From assembly GCA_003696765.1 (NCBI GenBank), contig RFFX01000010.1, positions 1-35,081 of the forward strand: a stretch of 35,081 nucleotides of DNA. Direction: 5' to 3'. Source of the DNA: Zetaproteobacteria bacterium (GTDB lineage: Bacteria; Pseudomonadota; Zetaproteobacteria; Mariprofundales; J009). The position numbers and the translations under genes were made by a program. The notes under the pieces were generated by a model. It had not been told where the DNA came from. It made no database searches and worked only from the letters and a program-made list of their open reading frames with translations. Below, piece after piece: positions 31,298-35,081 of the stretch. Numbering within the stretch: position 1 is the first letter of the stretch; every line of letters starts with the position of its first letter.

Positions 31298-33919
31298 ATG
31301 ACTACCGACCTCCACCCCTTTGCCAACCCCGGGCGCACCAAGCTGGCGCTGGTCAGCCGTGGTGTGGCCCTGCCCGAGCCACTCCCCTCCCCGTCACGCT
31401 ACATCTCCCAGGCCAACGCCGCCGAATCGGTGATCGACATCCGGCTGCCCAGCGGCCACTTCTGCACCGTACCGGTCGGCCAGCCCTACACCGAGGCGAG
31501 CGGCTTCTCGCTCCACGGCGACGAGGAGCGGGGCTTCTTCCTCCACTGCGGCGGAGAGACGGCCCCCATCGAGCTGGTCGCCGTCCCCCACTTCTACCGG
31601 CAGACCACCCGCAGCGGGGCCCGCATGGGCTCGATCGCCTCGCTGCACGACCGGCTGCTCATCCTCCATCCGCTGCTCGGTTGCGGTTTCTTCGCCCGCA
31701 CGGGGCAGGCCTGCGGCTACTGCCAGTACGACTCGATGCTCAACGATGAGACGCCGCCGCTGCGCGATCCGCTGGAGCTGATCGAGGTGGTCCGCGCCGC
31801 ATTGCGGGAGCGCGACGTGGACACCGTCTACCTCTACAACGGCTTCGCACCGGGCGAGGACGCCGGCCTGCGGCGGCTGGTACCGGTGGTCGCGCTGCTG
31901 CGCAAACATCTGGGCCACCGCCAGATCGCGCTGGAGACGGTCGCCCCGCGTGAGCTGACGGTGATCGACGAGCTCTACACCGCCGGGCTCGACATCTTCA
32001 TCTGCAACCTGGAGGTCCACGACCCGAAGCGCTTCGCCGAGGTCTGCCCCGGCAAGGCGGCGATCGGCGGACAGGAGGCGGTGTGGCGGGCGCTGACCCA
32101 CGCCGCCACCCGCTTCGCCCCCGGCGCGGTGGTCAGCCATCTGATCGTCGGGCTCGAGCCGCCGGCCTCGACCGTCGACGGCATGAAGCAGCTGATCGAC
32201 CGGTGTGTGGTGCCGCTGCTCCACCCCTTCCGTCCCCTGCCGGGCACCCCGCTGGCCGACACCCCGATCCCTTCGCTGGACGATGTCGAGGCGCTGCTGC
32301 TCGAACAGTACCACCTGCTGGCCGCATCCGGCCTGCCGACCAATCGGTTGCGCGACATGGGCCGGGTGCTCACGCCGATGGAGGCGCGCACCCTGGTGGG
32401 GCGCCCGGCCCAGCTGGAGGAGCGGCTCGCCCTCTCCGGCATCGGACGGCGGCTGTCCGGCTGGCGCGACCTGCTCTGGCGCACGCTGTGGAACAGCGCC
32501 CGCCAGGCCGCCATGCGCTATGGAGACGACCGGCAGGTGTCGCTGCGCCGGCTGCTGCTGCGCAAGGGAGGAAGCTATCTTGCGCTGCTCGCCTGCACCC
32601 TCCTCTTCCTCACCGCGCTGCAACACCCCCCGCCGCCGGGGCTGGACCCGCCGGGATGGCGGGCGCTGTCGGTCTTCGGCCTCTGCCTGCTGCTCTGGGT
32701 GACCCAGCTGCTGCCGCTGACCATCACCTCACTGCTCGGGCTGGCCCTGCTGCCGCTGGCCGGCGTGCTGCCGCCGCAGGAGGTCTACAGCCTCTTCGGC
32801 AACCCGTCGATCTTCTTCATTCTCGGCGCCTTCATCCTCGCCGCCGGCACGGTGTGCACCGGCCTGTCCGAACATCTGGCGCTGCAGTTTCTCGATCGGG
32901 TGGGGCTGGGGCCGCGCCGACTTTTGCTCGCCATGCTGCTGCTGCCGGCGGTGATGGCCTGCGTCATGCCCGAGCATGTGGTGGTGGTGGTCCTGCTGCC
33001 CATCGCGCGGGAGGTGGTACGCGGCCTCGGACTGCGCGGCGGCGACCGCTACGCCCAATCGCTCTTCCTGGCCCTGGCCTGGGGGGCGATCATCGGCGGT
33101 GTCGCCACCCTGCTCGGCGGCGCGCGCGGGCCGCTGGCACTGGGGCTGCTGCAGGAGACGACCGGCCGCAGCTTCTCCTTCCTGGATTGGAGTCTGGCAT
33201 CGCTCCCCATCGTGCTGCCGCTTCTGGCGTTGGCCGCGGGGCTGCTGCTGCTGGTCACCCCCTTCGACGGGCTGGATGTCGCCGCCGCACGCGGGCGGAT
33301 CGACGACCGCCGGCTGGAGGCGGGGGCGCTGGGAGCGGCCGGCTGGGCCATGGGGGTGCTGCTGGCCGCGACGGTGGTGGCGTGGATGGCACTCGGACAC
33401 GAGGCGGGGCTGGCGGCGATCGCGTTGATCGCCGTGGCGTTGATGTTCGCCCTGCAACTGGTCCACTGGAAGGAGATCGAACCGCTGGTCCATTGGGACG
33501 TGCTCTTGATGTACGGCGGCGCGATCGCGCTGGGCAAGGCACTGGTGGTCACCGGCGGCGGCGCATGGCTGGCCCATCAACTGATCCCGCAGGGGGTCTC
33601 TTCGCTGCAGCTGCTGCTGGCGCTGGGGGCGGCCACACTGCTGCTCACCGAATGCGTCAGCAACGCGGCGGCGGTGGCCATCCTGTTGCCGGTGGCGTTG
33701 CCGCTCGCGCTGGAGCAGGGGATCGATCCGGTGCGCACCGCCCTGGCCATCGGCATCGTCGCCGGCTTCGCCTTCATCCTGCCGATGGGGACCCCGCCCA
33801 ACGCCATGATCTACGGCACCGGCATGGTCCGCGCCCCGGCGATGATGCGCTACGGCGCGCTGCTTTCTCTCGCCGCGCTGCTCTTCTTCGCGATCGCGCT
33901 GCGGCTCTTCTGGAGCTGA
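31298..33919 (+). CDS. Radical SAM domain fused to a DASS/SLC13-type anion transporter
   Basis: 873 residues from ATG 31298. N-terminal about 115 residues: unrecognised, beta-rich. Residues about 120-340: radical SAM-like, with 'LLGCGFFARTGQACGYCQYDSM'-type cluster motif C129-x9-C139-x2-C142, the spacing known from Elp3, then alternating strand/helix pattern 'DTVYLYNGFAPGED', 'QIALETVAP', 'LDIFICNLEV', 'VVSHLIVGLEPPAST', 'HPFRPLPGTPL' typical of the TIM barrel. Residues about 425-873: some 11-12 membrane helices of the divalent anion:Na+ symporter (DASS) family, with 'LLLWVTQLLPLTITSLLGLALLPLAGVL', 'NPSIFFILGAFILA', 'TECVSNAAAVAILLPVALP' and 'ILPMGTPPNAMIYGTGMV'. The first SNT-type loop is replaced by 'MPEHVVVVVLLPIA'. 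Likely co-expressed with the upstream Sir-TusA gene. Substrate and reaction unknown. Confidence 0.85.
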   Translation: MTTDLHPFANPGRTKLALVSRGVALPEPLPSPSRYISQANAAESVIDIRLPSGHFCTVPVGQPYTEASGFSLHGDEERGFFLHCGGETAPIELVAVPHFYRQTTRSGARMGSIASLHDRLLILHPLLGCGFFARTGQACGYCQYDSMLNDETPPLRDPLELIEVVRAALRERDVDTVYLYNGFAPGEDAGLRRLVPVVALLRKHLGHRQIALETVAPRELTVIDELYTAGLDIFICNLEVHDPKRFAEVCPGKAAIGGQEAVWRALTHAATRFAPGAVVSHLIVGLEPPASTVDGMKQLIDRCVVPLLHPFRPLPGTPLADTPIPSLDDVEALLLEQYHLLAASGLPTNRLRDMGRVLTPMEARTLVGRPAQLEERLALSGIGRRLSGWRDLLWRTLWNSARQAAMRYGDDRQVSLRRLLLRKGGSYLALLACTLLFLTALQHPPPPGLDPPGWRALSVFGLCLLLWVTQLLPLTITSLLGLALLPLAGVLPPQEVYSLFGNPSIFFILGAFILAAGTVCTGLSEHLALQFLDRVGLGPRRLLLAMLLLPAVMACVMPEHVVVVVLLPIAREVVRGLGLRGGDRYAQSLFLALAWGAIIGGVATLLGGARGPLALGLLQETTGRSFSFLDWSLASLPIVLPLLALAAGLLLLVTPFDGLDVAAARGRIDDRRLEAGALGAAGWAMGVLLAATVVAWMALGHEAGLAAIALIAVALMFALQLVHWKEIEPLVHWDVLLMYGGAIALGKALVVTGGGAWLAHQLIPQGVSSLQLLLALGAATLLLTECVSNAAAVAILLPVALPLALEQGIDPVRTALAIGIVAGFAFILPMGTPPNAMIYGTGMVRAPAMMRYGALLSLAALLFFAIALRLFWS

Positions 33920-35081
33920 CCGCACTGCGCCCCATCCGGATGGAGCGCCGGGCCGGATCCACCATCCCGGCATCCCGCTCCGGCCGCAGCCGATGCCGCC
34001 CCCTCCTGCAGCCCCACCTCCCGCCAGGCGTCCATCAACGGAAAATAGAGCGCCGCACGCAGCGGCCGCCCGGGTTCCATCCGGGCCAGCGCATCGGCAT
34101 AGCGCATCAGCTGCGCCCGGTGCCGGCGCACCTCCTCGTCCAGAAAGCGCCCCTGCTCGCCACCCTCATGACTGGCCGTCTTGTAATCCACGATCCAGCG
34201 CACGCCATCGGCCACAAAGGCGCGATCGATCACATGCCGGGCCATGCCGCCAGCCTCGCGGGTCACGATTTCCCACTCGCAATGGGCATCCTCATGGCGA
34301 CCGGAGAGCACCCAGCGTCCGCGTTCGGAGGCCAGAACCATGCGCATGGCCCGAAGCACGCGGCGCAATGCATCCTCCAGCAAATCGCCGCTCATCCCTT
34401 CGGCCAGCAACGCCCGCCGGGCGCGACGAGTCAGCTCCGGCCAATCCTCATCGCGCCAGTGCTCGATACCCATGCGCCCCAGCCATTCCAGCAAGGCGTG
34501 GACGGCATTGCCCACCGGCGCGGCCGCAACCCCCGCCCAGGCATATTCGGGCGCTGCGGCCGCCTTCGCTTCCGGCAACGGCGACGCCGTCAGGGGACGC
34601 GCCACGCGCTCCACCGGCTGCAACGGTTCGTCTCTCTCCGACGCCGCACCGGCTTCGTATTCATGCACGATGGCCCCGAAGGCATCCGGCGACATCAGCG
34701 TCAGCGCCATGAACGAGCCCTTCTCGGGCTTGCCTTCCTTCACATGCCCCAAGAGATGCAGCGCGCGTTCGGCCCGGGTGCAGGCCACATAGAACAGACG
34801 CCGATCCTCCTGCTCTTCCTTGGCCCGCTCGATGTCCCGAACCAGGCCGTGCATGGCATCCTCTCCGCCTTTTGGCGGGCGTGCCGCCAGCAGCGGCACC
34901 GCATCACCACCAACCACCGTCTCGGTGAAAACGAGCAGCGGAGCGTCCCGTCGCTTGGCGCCACGCCCCAATCCGGGCAGGATCACCGTATCCCATTGCA
35001 AGCCCTTGGCCCCGTGCATCGTCATCACCTCGATGCCGGCCGCCTCGGGGCGGGCATCCGGCGCCGCATACAACTCCGCCA
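33850..35081 (-). CDS. AddA/UvrD-like helicase-nuclease, 5' part outside window
   Basis: The frame is open to the window end; about 410 C-terminal residues are visible. Helicase motif V 'VMTMHGAKGLQWDTVILPGLGR' (seen in part) and motif VI 'RLFYVACTRAERALHLLG' of superfamily 1A come first, then a linker and a PD-(D/E)XK nuclease domain: 'VGNAVHALLEWLGRMG', 'VIDRAFVADGVRWIVDYKTASHE' (catalytic D and D-x-K) and 'QLMRYADALARM' (QxxxY motif). This order fits AddA/RexA-type double-strand-break repair nucleases; an addB partner would be expected further upstream. The last about 45 residues are low-complexity Gly/Ala/Ser/Lys and their coding sequence overlaps the 3' end of the convergent transporter gene by 70 bases, so the real stop may be correct but the tail is unlikely to be conserved. 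Confidence 0.88.
   Translation of the reverse strand, partial: AELYAAPDARPEAAGIEVMTMHGAKGLQWDTVILPGLGRGAKRRDAPLLVFTETVVGGDAVPLLAARPPKGGEDAMHGLVRDIERAKEEQEDRRLFYVACTRAERALHLLGHVKEGKPEKGSFMALTLMSPDAFGAIVHEYEAGAASERDEPLQPVERVARPLTASPLPEAKAAAAPEYAWAGVAAAPVGNAVHALLEWLGRMGIEHWRDEDWPELTRRARRALLAEGMSGDLLEDALRRVLRAMRMVLASERGRWVLSGRHEDAHCEWEIVTREAGGMARHVIDRAFVADGVRWIVDYKTASHEGGEQGRFLDEEVRRHRAQLMRYADALARMEPGRPLRAALYFPLMDAWREVGLQEGAASAAAGAGCRDGGSGPALHPDGAQCGQLQKSRSAIAKKSSAARESSAP

Noticed and set aside
28669-31341. 890-residue open frame on the minus strand opposite the Sir-TusA gene
   Set aside because: It is the mirror of a GC-rich gene, shows no recognisable motif and is full of Gly/Arg/Val/Leu/His low-complexity typical of antisense frames; the plus strand has clear family motifs.

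Overview
The window is about 35 kb of very GC-rich DNA (roughly 70% by eye) with dense coding, many short gene overlaps and frequent GTG starts. Gene content is that of a Pseudomonadota (proteobacterial) chromosome: a rimP-nusA-ylxR-infB-rbfA-truB operon, TilS, TsaB, an SdhCDAB complex of the proteobacterial/mitochondrial type with an SdhE-like factor, ZnuABC, Slt and outer-membrane proteins. A respiratory, possibly sulfur-handling organism is suggested by SDH, a cytochrome c protein and a siroheme reductase fused to TusA. I cannot name the genus; a zetaproteobacterial or similar deep-branching proteobacterial lineage is only a guess. No phage, IS element or CRISPR array was seen.

Layout. 1-429 (+): 3' end of a small MutS-related (Smr) protein. 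410-8454 (-): transcription/translation operon rimP, nusA, ylxR (fused to an L7Ae-like domain), infB, rbfA, nrnA-like DHH phosphoesterase, truB, with a promoter and an intrinsic terminator in its leader. 8727-10853 (-): lytic transglycosylase. 11086-11170 (+): tRNA-Leu(UAG), followed by a membrane protein and a secreted protein of unknown function. 13227-15666 (-): znuA-znuC-znuB metal importer. 15731-19087 (+): tilS, purH, tsaB. 19399-22323 (+): a Gly-tract lipoprotein and an outer-membrane barrel. 22397-26663 (+): sdhC-D-A-B, sdhE and a DUF1573/cytochrome c protein. 26784-28678 (+): rplS and glyA. 28825-33919 (+): two large fusion proteins, a siroheme sulfite/nitrite reductase carrying a C-terminal TusA domain and a radical-SAM domain joined to a DASS/SLC13 anion transporter. 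33850-35081 (-): 3' part of an AddA-like helicase-nuclease.

Two things stand out. First, the Sir-TusA / radical SAM-DASS pair looks like a dedicated two-gene module that couples an anion transporter, a radical SAM enzyme, a siroheme reductase and a sulfur carrier; its substrate is unknown. Second, many of the longer intergenic gaps contain copies of one dispersed, hairpin-rich repeat of about 50-140 bp (good copies at 7781-7888, 21027-21175 and 27281-27418; partial copies at 5621-5666, 10865-10955, 11010-11045, 28685-28783), and one copy encodes the last residues of YlxR.

Four gaps also contain promoter-like sequences of one pattern, TTGNNN - 16 bp - TANNNTTC (upstream of rimP, purH, the lipoprotein gene and rplS). 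All calls are from reading sequence and recalled family knowledge; no database search was run.
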